Source: JAVWPP01 sp036635835
Lineage (GTDB): Bacteria > Bacillota > Clostridia > TANB77 > CAG-465
Reading direction: 5' to 3'
Length of the DNA stretch: 40,429 nt
Assembly (NCBI GenBank): GCA_036635835.1
Contig: JAVWPP010000008.1
Span: 1-40,429 of the forward strand
A program made the translations under genes and the position numbers. Below the pieces are notes generated by a model, which had not been told where the DNA came from, ran no database searches, and saw only the letters and a list, made by a program, of their open reading frames with translations. Numbering within the stretch: the first letter of the stretch is position 1; every line of letters begins with the position of its first letter. Below are positions 23,939-32,228 of this stretch, in pieces.

Positions 23939-24991
23939 CTATTTTGCATTTTCATTATCTATATGATTTCTTCTAAGCTGCCCACAAGCTGCTTCTATAT
24001 CTGATCCTAGTTCTCTTCTTACAGTTGCAACTATACCAGAAATATTTATTATATTCATAAAAGCTTCTATATCTTTTTCTTTACTTTTTACATATTCTCC
24101 GTCTTTTAATTCATTAACTGGTATAAGGTTAACATGCGCTAAACTATTTGGAAGCTTGCTATGTATTAGAGCTACTAATTCTTTTGCATCTTCTTTACTA
24201 TCGTTTACAGAAGCAATTAAAGCATACTCAAAACTTATTCTTCTATTTGTACTACTTACGTAGTATTTACAAGCGTCAAAAAGCTCATTTAAGTTCCATT
24301 TGTTTGCAACTGGCATTATCTTTTTTCTTTTTTCATTCGTTGTTGCATGTAGAGATATGCTAAGCGTGCACTGCACTTTTTCATCTGCTAGTGCATATAT
24401 TTTGGGCACTATTCCACATGTAGATATGCTTATATGTCTTGCTCCTATATTAAGTCCCATGGGATCGTTTATTAGGTGTATACTTTTCATTGAGTTATCG
24501 TAATTATCTAGTGGCTCTCCTATTCCCATGTATACTACATTAGATATTTTTTCTCCTGAATATTTTTGCAGTGTCCATATTTGTCCTTCTATTTCGCTTG
24601 CTTCTAAATTTCTTAAAAATCCTGCTTTAGTTGATGCACAAAATTTGCAGCCCATTTTACATCCTACTTGTGTTGATACGCAGGCTGTGTTTCCATGGTT
24701 GTATTTCATAAATACACTTTCTACTGCGTTACCATCTGGTAGCTCTATTAGGAATTTCATTGTCCCATCTTTTTTGGATTTTTGCACGTCTAGTATTTTT
24801 AAATCTAGTATGTATGTTTTCTCTTTTAGAAACTCTCTTAGCGCTTTTGATATGTCTGTCATTTCATCTATATTTGTTATCCCTATTTTGTGTATCCATT
24901 TATATATTTGCTTTGCATGAAATTTTTTATGCCCTGCTTTTTCTAAATATTCTTCTAATTCTTCTTTTGTTAGTTCACTTATATTTAACAT
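23939..24991 (-). CDS. rlmN: Dual-specificity 23S rRNA/tRNA adenine-C2 methyltransferase RlmN
   Basis: A 350-residue radical SAM enzyme that methylates A2503 of 23S rRNA and A37 of certain tRNAs. The cluster motif is C111-x3-C115-x2-C118. The catalytic methyl-carrying Cys lies near 336 (AACGQLR); the other catalytic Cys is in SISTCG. Its start overlaps the end of fmt by 7 bases. No rsmB gene lies between fmt and rlmN, unlike many Bacillota. Confidence 0.95.
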   Translation of the reverse strand: MLNISELTKEELEEYLEKAGHKKFHAKQIYKWIHKIGITNIDEMTDISKALREFLKEKTYILDLKILDVQKSKKDGTMKFLIELPDGNAVESVFMKYNHGNTACVSTQVGCKMGCKFCASTKAGFLRNLEASEIEGQIWTLQKYSGEKISNVVYMGIGEPLDNYDNSMKSIHLINDPMGLNIGARHISISTCGIVPKIYALADEKVQCTLSISLHATTNEKRKKIMPVANKWNLNELFDACKYYVSSTNRRISFEYALIASVNDSKEDAKELVALIHSKLPNSLAHVNLIPVNELKDGEYVKSKEKDIEAFMNIINISGIVATVRRELGSDIEAACGQLRRNHIDNENAK

Positions 24992-25977
24992 TTAAATCTT
25001 CCTTTTATTTCTTTCCCTCTTAAGTAGTCTTTTGCATTCATTTTCTTTCCGCCTGCTGCTTGTAGCGTTACTATTTGTATATATGAATTTAAGGCTTTTA
25101 CGAGTAGTCCTTCTTTTGCATTTGCTTTTATTATTTCTCCGCATTTATATGCTTTTTCTTCTATGTATTCTACTTCTACTGCTTCGTAGATTTTATATAT
25201 TATTTCTTCGCCTTCTACGTTTTCTAATATGCAGCGTGCACATGGTGATGGATTTACTCCTCTTACTAGGCAGTTTATTTTACTTGCTGCTTTGCTGAAA
25301 TCTATAACGCAATCTTCTTTATTTATTGGTGGCGCTAATGTATATTCTTCTCCTTGTTTTTCTCTTTCTAGCTCTCCTTTTGCGTATTTTTCTAGTGTTT
25401 TTATAAGAGCATCTTTTCCTAAAGAGGCAAGCTTTAAATATACATCTCCATACGTATCTTTTTCTGAAATTTCAAGAGATTCTTTATCTAGCATATCTCC
25501 AGTATCCATGCCAGCGTCCATAAACATAGTTGTAATTCCAGTCTCTTTATCTCCGTTTATTATGCTATGCTGAATAGGTGCAGAACCTCTTAATTTAGGT
25601 AGTAGTGATCCATGCACATTTATGCATCCGTACTCAGGTATTTCTAACATTTCTTTAGGCAATATTTTACCGTATGCAACCACTACAGCAAGGTCTGGTT
25701 TTATGCTTTTTATTTGCTCTAATACCTCTTCGTTATTTCTAACTTTTACTGGCTGGTATACAGGTATATTTTGAGTCTCGGCATATTCTTTAACCGCGCT
25801 TTTGCATAGCTGCATTCCTCTTCCTTTTGGCTTATCTGGCTGACTAAATACAGCAACTACATTGTACCCGTTTTCTACTAATGCTTTTAAAGATTCTTTT
25901 GCAAACTCTGGAGTTCCCATAAACATTATTCTTAAATCTTTTTTATTTTTAAGTTTTTTTTCTACTGTTATTTTCAT
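24985..25977 (-). CDS. fmt: Methionyl-tRNA formyltransferase
   Basis: A 330-residue enzyme that formylates initiator Met-tRNA. It has MGTPEFA at the start of the fold, catalytic Asn120 and His122 in CINVHGSLLPKLRG, and Asp158 in MDTGD. The C-terminal OB-like domain (about 220-325) is present. A 14-residue Lys-rich extension precedes the fold; the start is chosen for GAGGTGG at good spacing. It is downstream of def in the usual order. Confidence 0.94.
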   Translation of the reverse strand: MKITVEKKLKNKKDLRIMFMGTPEFAKESLKALVENGYNVVAVFSQPDKPKGRGMQLCKSAVKEYAETQNIPVYQPVKVRNNEEVLEQIKSIKPDLAVVVAYGKILPKEMLEIPEYGCINVHGSLLPKLRGSAPIQHSIINGDKETGITTMFMDAGMDTGDMLDKESLEISEKDTYGDVYLKLASLGKDALIKTLEKYAKGELEREKQGEEYTLAPPINKEDCVIDFSKAASKINCLVRGVNPSPCARCILENVEGEEIIYKIYEAVEVEYIEEKAYKCGEIIKANAKEGLLVKALNSYIQIVTLQAAGGKKMNAKDYLRGKEIKGRFKC

Positions 25978-26058
25978 ATTCCACCTCTGTTTTTTTAAAA
26001 CATATGAGAGAGCTTTTTCTCTTTTTTTTAGATATTTATATCTAGCAAGTTTATATGT

Positions 26059-26094
<36 letters not shown>

Positions 26095-26119
26095 TTCTTT
26101 TTTTTATTTTTTCTTTTTT

Positions 26120-26608
26120 TTATTTTTTCTTTTTTGTTTTAGTTTCTTCTTCTATAATTCCTTCATGAATATTTTCTGCTGAATCTGTAAAAAGAACTCC
26201 TTCTAAATGATCTGTTTCATGACTTAAGCAAACAGCTAATAATTCTTTTGCTTTTATTGTTACATACTCACCATTTTCATCTATTCCTCTTATAACTAAT
26301 TTAGATGGTCTTCTTACGTCTCCAAATATGTTAGGTAGAGAAAGGCAGCCTTCTTCGCACCACTGCTCGCCACTTGCAGATATTATTTCTGGATTGATTA
26401 AAGCATGTTTTCCTTCTCCTATATCATACACAATAATTCTTTTTAATATGCCTACTTGTGGAGCTGCAAGACCTATTCCGTCGTACTTATACATTGTCTC
26501 CCACATGTCTTCTATAAGCTGCTTTATTCTATCATCTATCTTGTCTACTTTTTTTGTTTTCTTTCTTAATATTTCGTCTCCTTCTAAGACTATTTCTCTT
26601 ATTGCCAT
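26120..26608 (-). CDS. def: Peptide deformylase
   Basis: A 162-residue metalloenzyme that removes formyl from nascent chains. All three motifs are present: GIGLAAPQVG (44-53), EEGCLSLP with metal Cys88, and HETDH (130-134). The C-terminus is a Lys-rich tail (EETKTKKKK). AAGGAG precedes the start. It is the first gene after the operon promoter at 26682-26710. Confidence 0.95.
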   Translation of the reverse strand: MAIREIVLEGDEILRKKTKKVDKIDDRIKQLIEDMWETMYKYDGIGLAAPQVGILKRIIVYDIGEGKHALINPEIISASGEQWCEEGCLSLPNIFGDVRRPSKLVIRGIDENGEYVTIKAKELLAVCLSHETDHLEGVLFTDSAENIHEGIIEEETKTKKKK

Positions 26609-26681
26609 TTTACTCTCCTTTATTTTTTTATTTATTTTTATTTATTTTTTCTTTTATTATATAAATTTATTTATCCTATAT

Positions 26682-26710
26682 ATTATACCTTATTTTTCTT
26701 CTATTTTCAA
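26682..26710 (-). promoter_or_regulatory. Promoter of the def-fmt-rlmN-stp-prkC-rsgA-rpe run
   Basis: Minus strand: TTGAAA (26705-26710), 17-base spacer, TATAAT (26682-26687). No terminator is seen until after rpe. Confidence 0.7.
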
Positions 26711-26750
26711 GGTCTTTAGCTATTTTTTTATTTTATAGAAAAGATAAAAA

Positions 26751-26789
26751 AAATATAAACTAGAACTGTATTTTTTCTAGTTTATATTT
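26751..26789 (-). terminator. Terminator after the cardiolipin synthase gene
   Basis: A perfect 15-bp stem (26751-26765 with 26775-26789) with a 9-base loop, followed by a T-run on the minus strand. Confidence 0.85.
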
Positions 26790-26798
26790 TTAAATATT

Positions 26799-28328
26799 TT
26801 ATGAAAGTGGAGCAAAAAATCTACAAGCGCTTTCGCAAATTTTTATCCATAGTTTACGTTTTTTATATGCAGATAATTTAAGCTCGGTGCAATCTTTCAT
26901 GTCTTCTTCAAAAACCTTTTTACACTTCTTTCCGAACTTTGTATCATAGACTATAGTATTAACTTCATAGTTTAATCTAAAGCTTCTTTCATCTAAATTA
27001 GTTGTTCCTACAGATGAAACTGCTTCATCTATAGTCATTGTTTTAGCATGTATAAAACCTTTGTGTAAATACACTTTAACTCCGCAGCTAAGAAGGTCTT
27101 CTATGTACGATGATGTTATATACCAAACAAACTTTTTATCTGGTAAACCAGGCAGCATAACGCGCACATCTTTACCACATCTTGCAGCTATACTTATGCA
27201 GTTTAGGACAGCTATATCTGGTATAAAGTATGGGCTTTGTATGTAGACAAATTTCTTACAAGAATTTATCATCTGCATGTATGCATCTTTTACATGTGGC
27301 TCATTACTATCTGGCCCTGAAGAAACAATTTGTATTCCCATGTTAGCTTTTTCTTTAGGGTGTATTTTGAAGTACATAGAGAATGTTTTTTTAGACCATT
27401 CTACGGGTGTATAATGGTTAAGCTGTTTTTCTAAATAGATCCAATCTATAAGAAATCTAAGCTGTAGTAAGACTACTGCATTTCCAGTTACTTTTATAGA
27501 GGTATCTCTCCAAGGAAAAAGTTTTTTATCTAATCCTAAATATTCATCCCCAATATTTATTCCACCTGTGTATGCAACTTTTCCATCTATGACTACTATT
27601 TTTCTATGATTTCTATAGTTACCTTGTATAAGAGATTTATATATATTAGGCAAATGTGCAATAACTTTTCCGCCTGCATCTATTAACTCTTTGAAATCTT
27701 TTCTAGAAGTTTTAAGGTCTCCGAATCTATCATAAATAAGATTTATTTTTACACCTTCTTTTGCTTTTTTAGAAAGTAGTTTAATAAACTTTTTACCAAT
27801 TTCATCTTTGCCTTTTATTATAAAGTAAAGAACATTTATTGTTTCTTTTGCATTTTCTATGTCTTTAAAAAGACAATCAAATTTATCTTTTCCACTTGTA
27901 AAAAGTTTAACATCATTGCCTTCAATATAGCAAGAATGTGAACTAGATGTGTTAAGCTCAATTAAGTGTATATAGTCTTTTAATACATCTTCATGTAGCT
28001 TAAGTTCCCCTTCTGAAATTATCTTAAGCTGCTTTACTACATACTTAGAATATACATCATCTATTTTTTTCATTCGTTTTTTCTTAGACTCAAGTTTTAT
28101 CTTTTTAGTGCTTCCAAAGAATATATAAAATATATATCCTATAACGGGTAGATACATTAAAACAAGTACCCAAGAAAGAGTTGTTGCAGGCTGCTTTCTC
28201 TCTACAAATACAACCGCAATAATAGCTAAAAATTGTAGCACTAAAATTGTTGTTATAAACCATGCCATAGAAGTAGCAAAACTTTGAGTAAGTAGTAAAA
28301 CAAAAAATATTACAACTAATACTTCCAT
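26799..28328 (-). CDS. cls: Cardiolipin synthase, phospholipase D family
   Basis: A 509-residue membrane enzyme making cardiolipin from phosphatidylglycerol. Two N-terminal membrane helices (about 3-40 and 50-72) precede two phospholipase D domains, each with an HxK-x4-D motif: HRKIVVID with GGINIGDEY, and HAKTMTID with GTTNLDERSF. The size is typical. The start at 28328 is chosen because AAAAGGAG lies upstream and the first membrane helix then begins the protein; the 21-residue upstream extension has no ribosome site. Confidence 0.92.
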   Translation of the reverse strand: MEVLVVIFFVLLLTQSFATSMAWFITTILVLQFLAIIAVVFVERKQPATTLSWVLVLMYLPVIGYIFYIFFGSTKKIKLESKKKRMKKIDDVYSKYVVKQLKIISEGELKLHEDVLKDYIHLIELNTSSSHSCYIEGNDVKLFTSGKDKFDCLFKDIENAKETINVLYFIIKGKDEIGKKFIKLLSKKAKEGVKINLIYDRFGDLKTSRKDFKELIDAGGKVIAHLPNIYKSLIQGNYRNHRKIVVIDGKVAYTGGINIGDEYLGLDKKLFPWRDTSIKVTGNAVVLLQLRFLIDWIYLEKQLNHYTPVEWSKKTFSMYFKIHPKEKANMGIQIVSSGPDSNEPHVKDAYMQMINSCKKFVYIQSPYFIPDIAVLNCISIAARCGKDVRVMLPGLPDKKFVWYITSSYIEDLLSCGVKVYLHKGFIHAKTMTIDEAVSSVGTTNLDERSFRLNYEVNTIVYDTKFGKKCKKVFEEDMKDCTELKLSAYKKRKLWIKICESACRFFAPLS

Positions 28329-28563
28329 AATTTTTTTCTCCTTTTTATCTATTACTAATCTATCATATTTTAAATATAAATTCAACGGCATATATGAAAA
28401 TAATGTAGTTTTTGTGTTTTTAATAGTTTAACCTGAAAAAGATAAAACATGCATATTGGATTAAAGTTTATTGTTTAAAAACATATATATAAATATTCTG
28501 ACTTTTGTAATTAAATATTCTAAGCTAGCTATGCTTGCTAAAGTGTACTTTTTTTCTTAACGA

Positions 28564-28580
28564 TAACGCTTCTCATTAAA
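28564..28580. repeat. 17-base intergenic repeat, copy 1
   Basis: TAACGCTTCTCATTAAA, identical to 30445-30461. The 19 bases from 28562 match the classic Fur box at 13 of 19 positions, with weak dyad symmetry. Both copies lie between an upstream gene's terminator and the next gene's promoter region. Confidence 0.6.
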
Positions 28581-28620
28581 CTTAAGAATACGTAAATATC
28601 AAATTTATATACAAAACAAA

Positions 28621-28656
28621 ATGAAAAAGCAGTATTTTTATATACTGCTTTTTCAT
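28621..28656 (-). terminator. Terminator after the 116-residue protein gene
   Basis: A perfect 15-bp stem (ATGAAAAAGCAGTAT with its complement) and a 6-base loop. Confidence 0.85.
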
Positions 28657-28718
28657 TTACTTTTTCCTATTTTTTTTTTTATTTTCTTGTTTTTATTTTC
28701 TTTTTTTCTTTTTCTTTT

Positions 28719-29069
28719 TTATTTTTTTGCCTCTTCTACTGCTTCAAAAAGTATGCTATAGTCTACCATTTGGCATCTGTTTTTATTATCTATATATACA
28801 TCTATTTCTTCTGGTAGTTTAGCAAAAACTTTTTCGCAAAACTGCTTATTAAACATTTGAATTTCTTTATATTTTTCTAGTAAAATATCTTTTAAATGAA
28901 CTGCATCTTCTGAGGCTATTCTGCTCTGATTAATTTCTTTTGGAACTTTAATATATTTAACTATTAGATATATTTGATCTATACTTAGTAGCGGTATTTT
29001 TGTATTTCCTGTTTGTATAGCTTTTAAACTTATTAAATATTTCTTAGTAGCTTGGCAAATGTTATTCAT
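28719..29069 (-). CDS. Hypothetical 116-residue cytoplasmic protein
   Basis: Not recognised. The frame extends further upstream, but the start at 29069 is chosen because GGAG lies seven bases before it and a consensus promoter (29131-29159) sits inside the longer frame. The protein is predominantly helical, charged, without signal peptide or membrane helix (MNNICQATKKYLISL ... SILFEAVEEAKK). A 30-base imperfect dyad in its leader, adjacent to the ribosome site, suggests regulated translation or a repressor site. Confidence 0.55.
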   Translation of the reverse strand: MNNICQATKKYLISLKAIQTGNTKIPLLSIDQIYLIVKYIKVPKEINQSRIASEDAVHLKDILLEKYKEIQMFNKQFCEKVFAKLPEEIDVYIDNKNRCQMVDYSILFEAVEEAKK

Positions 29070-29082
29070 ACAACCACTCCAA

Positions 29083-29112
29083 TTTAGCGCCTTATATTTA
29101 TTTGGCGTTAAA
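29083..29112 (-). promoter_or_regulatory. Leader dyad next to the ribosome site
   Basis: TTTAGCGCC (29083-29091) and GGCGTTAAA (29104-29112) are complementary at 8 of 9 positions with a 12-base AT-rich centre. It lies about 12-41 bases after the predicted start of transcription and three bases before GGAG. Confidence 0.5.
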
Positions 29113-29130
29113 ATATTTATTTGCAAGATG

Positions 29131-29159
29131 ATTATATCATTTTGTTTATTTATTTTCAA
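29131..29159 (-). promoter_or_regulatory. Promoter for the 116-residue protein gene
   Basis: Minus strand: TTGAAA (29154-29159), 17-base spacer, TATAAT (29131-29136) preceded by TGA. Confidence 0.7.
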
Positions 29160-29184
29160 GTCTTTGCATTTTTTTATAAAAAAA

Positions 29185-29206
29185 GTAGAGGTACATTTAC
29201 CTCTAC
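29185..29206 (-). terminator. Terminator after the 187-residue protein gene
   Basis: GTAGAGGTA and TACCTCTAC form a 9-bp stem with a 4-base loop overlapping the stop codon, followed by TTTTTTT on the minus strand. Confidence 0.85.
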
Positions 29207-29766
29207 ATAATAGTTTCATTATAGAAATTATTCTTTTTTCCTATGTCATTTATTTTCTCAGATATTGCATCTACATATGCATTTAATCTTATCTTACCTA
29301 CTTTATCACTAGGCCCAATATCATCATCTGCTAAAACAAAAAGCATCTTTAATTTAACGGGCTGATCTATGTTTTTATATATAACTTCTATATAATAATT
29401 ATCATAGATTCTAATGCCATTGTGAAGCATTTGAGATGCTCCATCATAACTTTTTGAGCTGCTTATTATATCCTTTTTAGGCATACACATTCTTTGAATT
29501 ACTTTGTTTCTTTTATCTAGCCTTTCGAATATAATTTGATCTTTGTCAAAGTATATACTTAAATTTTTTCCTATAAAATGCTTCTCTTCTTTTAGCGCAT
29601 TTCTTACTTGCACTGAACTCCATTTTACTGTTTCATCTTCTATGCTAACTGCGTTTTCTAAAATTTCTAAGTATAGTGGCTTTGGTCTTAGTAGAATTAT
29701 TATTAAAACCAGTGCACTTAGAAGCGCGAAAACTAACATATAAAGTGATATTGACATAGTTGCCAT
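29203..29766 (-). CDS. Hypothetical single-pass membrane protein
   Basis: 187 residues, family not recognised. One N-terminal membrane helix (about 5-27) is followed by a soluble domain of about 150 residues with alternating beta-like and charged stretches. The short N-terminus before the helix and the Arg-Pro-Lys after it suggest the soluble part is cytoplasmic. AAGGAGA precedes the start, and a promoter with TTGACA and TATAAT lies at 29873-29902. Confidence 0.6.
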   Translation of the reverse strand: MATMSISLYMLVFALLSALVLIIILLRPKPLYLEILENAVSIEDETVKWSSVQVRNALKEEKHFIGKNLSIYFDKDQIIFERLDKRNKVIQRMCMPKKDIISSSKSYDGASQMLHNGIRIYDNYYIEVIYKNIDQPVKLKMLFVLADDDIGPSDKVGKIRLNAYVDAISEKINDIGKKNNFYNETIM

Positions 29767-29872
29767 ATTGCATGTCTCCTTTTTTCCTTTGTTCTTTTTT
29801 TGCTTTGTTTTTACTTGTTTTTTGTGAATATTTTTTTATATCTTTTTTTCACTTTTTATTTTGCATATTTAC

Positions 29873-29902
29873 ATTATATCACCTTTTATTTTTCACTGTC
29901 AA
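29873..29902 (-). promoter_or_regulatory. Promoter for the 187-residue membrane protein gene
   Basis: Minus strand: TTGACA (29897-29902), 18-base spacer, TATAAT (29873-29878). Confidence 0.75.
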
Positions 29903-29920
29903 TCTATTTACGCACAAAAC

Positions 29921-29950
29921 TAAAAAGCAGTAGAATTCTACTGCTTTTTA
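29921..29950 (-). terminator. Terminator after the 109-residue protein gene
   Basis: A 30-base perfect palindrome whose halves are TAAAAAGCAGTAGAA and its complement; T-rich on exit. Confidence 0.85.
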
Positions 29951-29955
29951 TTTGT

Positions 29956-30285
29956 TTAACTAAATACTTTATATATATCTCTGAAGGTATAATTACCATT
30001 TTCATCTTCTATAAGTTTAATGCATCTCTTAGTTTTTGCTTTTTCAATTAATGCTTCAATAAGAGGTTTATCTTTAGATTTTATTTCTGATTTTCCTAAT
30101 TTTATTTTAACAAAATCTATGATCTCTATTTCTATTGTTTTATTAATTGACATTCCTTCTCTAAGAACTACTACGCATGATATTATTTTTCCAAACTGTC
30201 TTCTAAGTCTAAACGCGTCATCAATTTTAACATATTTCACATTCTCAACAAGGCTAGTTTGTTTATTAATATTATTAGTTTCCAT
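29956..30285 (-). CDS. Hypothetical 109-residue cytoplasmic protein
   Basis: Not recognised. Hydrophilic, mixed alpha/beta in appearance, with RLRRQFGKIISCVVVL in the middle and a Lys-rich second half; no signal or membrane helix. AGGGGGT precedes the start. It has a full consensus promoter (30339-30367) and its own terminator, so it is probably expressed well on its own. Confidence 0.6.
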   Translation of the reverse strand: METNNINKQTSLVENVKYVKIDDAFRLRRQFGKIISCVVVLREGMSINKTIEIEIIDFVKIKLGKSEIKSKDKPLIEALIEKAKTKRCIKLIEDENGNYTFRDIYKVFS

Positions 30286-30338
30286 TAAGAAACCCCCTCG
30301 ATAAATTTATTTTAGGTATATTTGTTTTGTATTTAACT

Positions 30339-30367
30339 ATTATATCATCTTATATATGTTATGTCAA
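30339..30367 (-). promoter_or_regulatory. Consensus promoter for the 109-residue protein gene
   Basis: Minus strand: TTGACA (30362-30367), 17-base spacer, TATAAT (30339-30344). Confidence 0.8.
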
Positions 30368-30444
30368 CATATTTGAACAAATTTATATAATTAAACATTA
30401 CTTTTTTAGCTAAACTCTCTATGCAGTCTTTTTTATATAAATGG

Positions 30445-30461
30445 TAACGCTTCTCATTAAA
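30445..30461. repeat. 17-base intergenic repeat, copy 2
   Basis: Identical to 28564-28580. Here it lies about 80 bases upstream of a -35 element, too far to be a simple promoter-blocking operator for it. Confidence 0.6.
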
Positions 30462-30600
30462 AGATAAACAAAAAAATATAAAAAAATATATATAACAAAT
30501 ATATATAATATTAATATATTCTACGCATATATTTCCTCCATACTTTTAAATTTTCTTTATACTTTTTTCATAAAAAATATATACTAGTAAGTATAAAAAA

Positions 30601-30620
30601 AGAGTAGAAATTTCTACTCT
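30601..30620 (-). terminator. Terminator after the MATE gene
   Basis: The palindrome AGAGTAGAAATTTCTACTCT overlaps the stop codon, and the minus strand continues into a T-run. Confidence 0.8.
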
Positions 30621-32040
30621 AAACATAATCATCATATGTAACATTTATTGTATTAGAAGAATCTAATTCCTCTAACGTAATCTCATTTATTTCTTCCTCA
30701 GTAACACATGTTTTTGTATTTTGCCAGTTACCTTTTAAGTATGCATAAAGCGAAATAATTGCTCCTGCTCCCCATCCAATAATTATACAAACCCATATAC
30801 TGCTGCTACCTATTACAGGAGCTAAAGCGTATGCAGAAACTATACGTATAACTATAGATAAAACTGTACTTAGCATGAAAGCTTTCATAGTTCCAGAACC
30901 ACGTAAAACAGCCGAGCTGCAAAACATAAATGCCATAAGAATATAGAAAACAGAAATGCTTTTTAGATATTTTGCTCCAAATAATACTATCTCAGTATTT
31001 GAATTTTCATCTAAGAATGCGTTTATAAAATTCTCTCCAAATGCATACATAATTACTGCTATAATTACGCTAAAAATGCAGCAAGATATTATAGATGCTC
31101 TTAGCCCTTCTTTAACTCTTGGCACCTTTTTAGCGCCCATGTTTTGTGCTGTAAATGTAGCTAGTGCATTAGATACATTTATAATTGGCATCATAGCTAT
31201 AGAGTCTAGTTTACAAGCTGCGGTAAAGCCTGCTACAACGTTGCTTCCAAAGCTATTAACTACTCCTTGTACTGCCATCATTCCAACAGATACTAGTGAC
31301 TGCTGAAGCATAGATGGAAGTGCAATTTTAGCCATTGTTTTTAGCAGTGTAACATCAAAAATTTTATCTGCTTTTTCACTTGTAATTGTCCTTAACTTTT
31401 TAATTAAATATATAAGGGAACATGCAGCTGCAATAGCCTGAGAAATTATAGTTGCAAATGCTGCTCCCCCTATTCCCATTTTTAAATCTACTATAAAATA
31501 TAGATCAAGTACTATGTTTAAAACTGCAGATAATATTAAAAATACAAGTGGTGTTTTAGAGTTACCAAGTGCATTAAAAATAGATGTTGTTACGTTGTAT
31601 ACAAATACAAAAATTGAACCTGCAAATATAATTACTAAATATTCTTCTGCCATTTTAATGATGTTGTCTGGCGTTTTTAACATCTGTAGTATTGGCATAG
31701 ATATTGCTATTCCTATTGCAGTAAATATTGTTCCTACTACAAGAGATGCTATAAGGGCAGTGTATGATGCTGTCTTTACATCTTTCATTTTCTTTGCTCC
31801 AAAAAGCTGCGAAATTATTATGCTGCATCCTATTCCTATTCCTAGAGATATTGCAATAAGTAAAAAAACTATTGGGAAAGATACGCCAACTGCAGCTAGT
31901 GCTTCTTCTCCTATTTTTTTACCTACTATAATTGTATCTGCTATATTGTATACTTGCTGAAATATGTTTCCTATTAGCATAGGAAGTGCAAATGCAAGTA
32001 GTGTCTTTGGTACGTTTCCTTTTGTTAAATCTTTTGTCAT
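30619..32040 (-). CDS. MATE-family multidrug/cation antiporter
   Basis: 473 residues with about 12 membrane helices in two homologous halves. The N-terminus reads LLAFALPMLIGNIFQQVYNIADTIIVG, the hallmark of the MATE/DinF-like branch common in Clostridia, and a conserved AVGVSFP follows. It exports cationic drugs or metabolites in exchange for Na+ or H+. AAAGGAGAG precedes the start, and a promoter lies at 32067-32095. The substrate cannot be told. Confidence 0.9.
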   Translation of the reverse strand: MTKDLTKGNVPKTLLAFALPMLIGNIFQQVYNIADTIIVGKKIGEEALAAVGVSFPIVFLLIAISLGIGIGCSIIISQLFGAKKMKDVKTASYTALIASLVVGTIFTAIGIAISMPILQMLKTPDNIIKMAEEYLVIIFAGSIFVFVYNVTTSIFNALGNSKTPLVFLILSAVLNIVLDLYFIVDLKMGIGGAAFATIISQAIAAACSLIYLIKKLRTITSEKADKIFDVTLLKTMAKIALPSMLQQSLVSVGMMAVQGVVNSFGSNVVAGFTAACKLDSIAMMPIINVSNALATFTAQNMGAKKVPRVKEGLRASIISCCIFSVIIAVIMYAFGENFINAFLDENSNTEIVLFGAKYLKSISVFYILMAFMFCSSAVLRGSGTMKAFMLSTVLSIVIRIVSAYALAPVIGSSSIWVCIIIGWGAGAIISLYAYLKGNWQNTKTCVTEEEINEITLEELDSSNTINVTYDDYV

Positions 32041-32066
32041 GTTTCTCTCCTTTTACATAGTGTTTT

Positions 32067-32095
32067 ATTATATCACAGGAATGCTTATTTTTCAA
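32067..32095 (-). promoter_or_regulatory. Promoter for the MATE gene
   Basis: Minus strand: TTGAAA (32090-32095), 17-base spacer, TATAAT (32067-32072) preceded by TGTGA. Confidence 0.7.
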
Positions 32096-32194
32096 GTTTT
32101 TTCGCACTTTTTCTTACTGTAATATCTCCTATTTTTTCTGGCATTTTTACATTTTTTCTTTTTATTATATATATAAAACGTATAAAAAAAGAAA

Positions 32195-32212
32195 TATAGA
32201 TAATTATCTATA
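32195..32212 (-). terminator. Terminator after the RCC1-like protein gene
   Basis: The palindrome TATAGATAATTATCTATA is followed on the minus strand by TTTCTTTTTTT. The stem is AT-rich and therefore weak. Confidence 0.55.
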
Positions 32213-32228
32213 CTTCTAATATATTTTT

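Larger units (their letters stand above)
28329..28718. other. Intergenic region upstream of cls
   Basis: Contains a possible promoter (minus TTGAAT 28380-28385, 17 bases, TAGATT 28357-28362), one copy of a 17-base motif shared with 30445-30461, and the terminator at 28621-28656. No gene is seen. Confidence 0.55.
30286..30618. other. Intergenic region upstream of the 109-residue protein gene
   Basis: Contains the promoter at 30339-30367, the second copy of the 17-base repeat (30445-30461) and the MATE terminator at 30601-30620. No gene is seen in the AT-rich rest. Confidence 0.6.

Noticed and set aside
28562..28580. Firm Fur box call
   Set aside because: Only 13 of 19 positions match, the dyad is weak, and the site is not positioned over a promoter; kept as an unassigned repeat.
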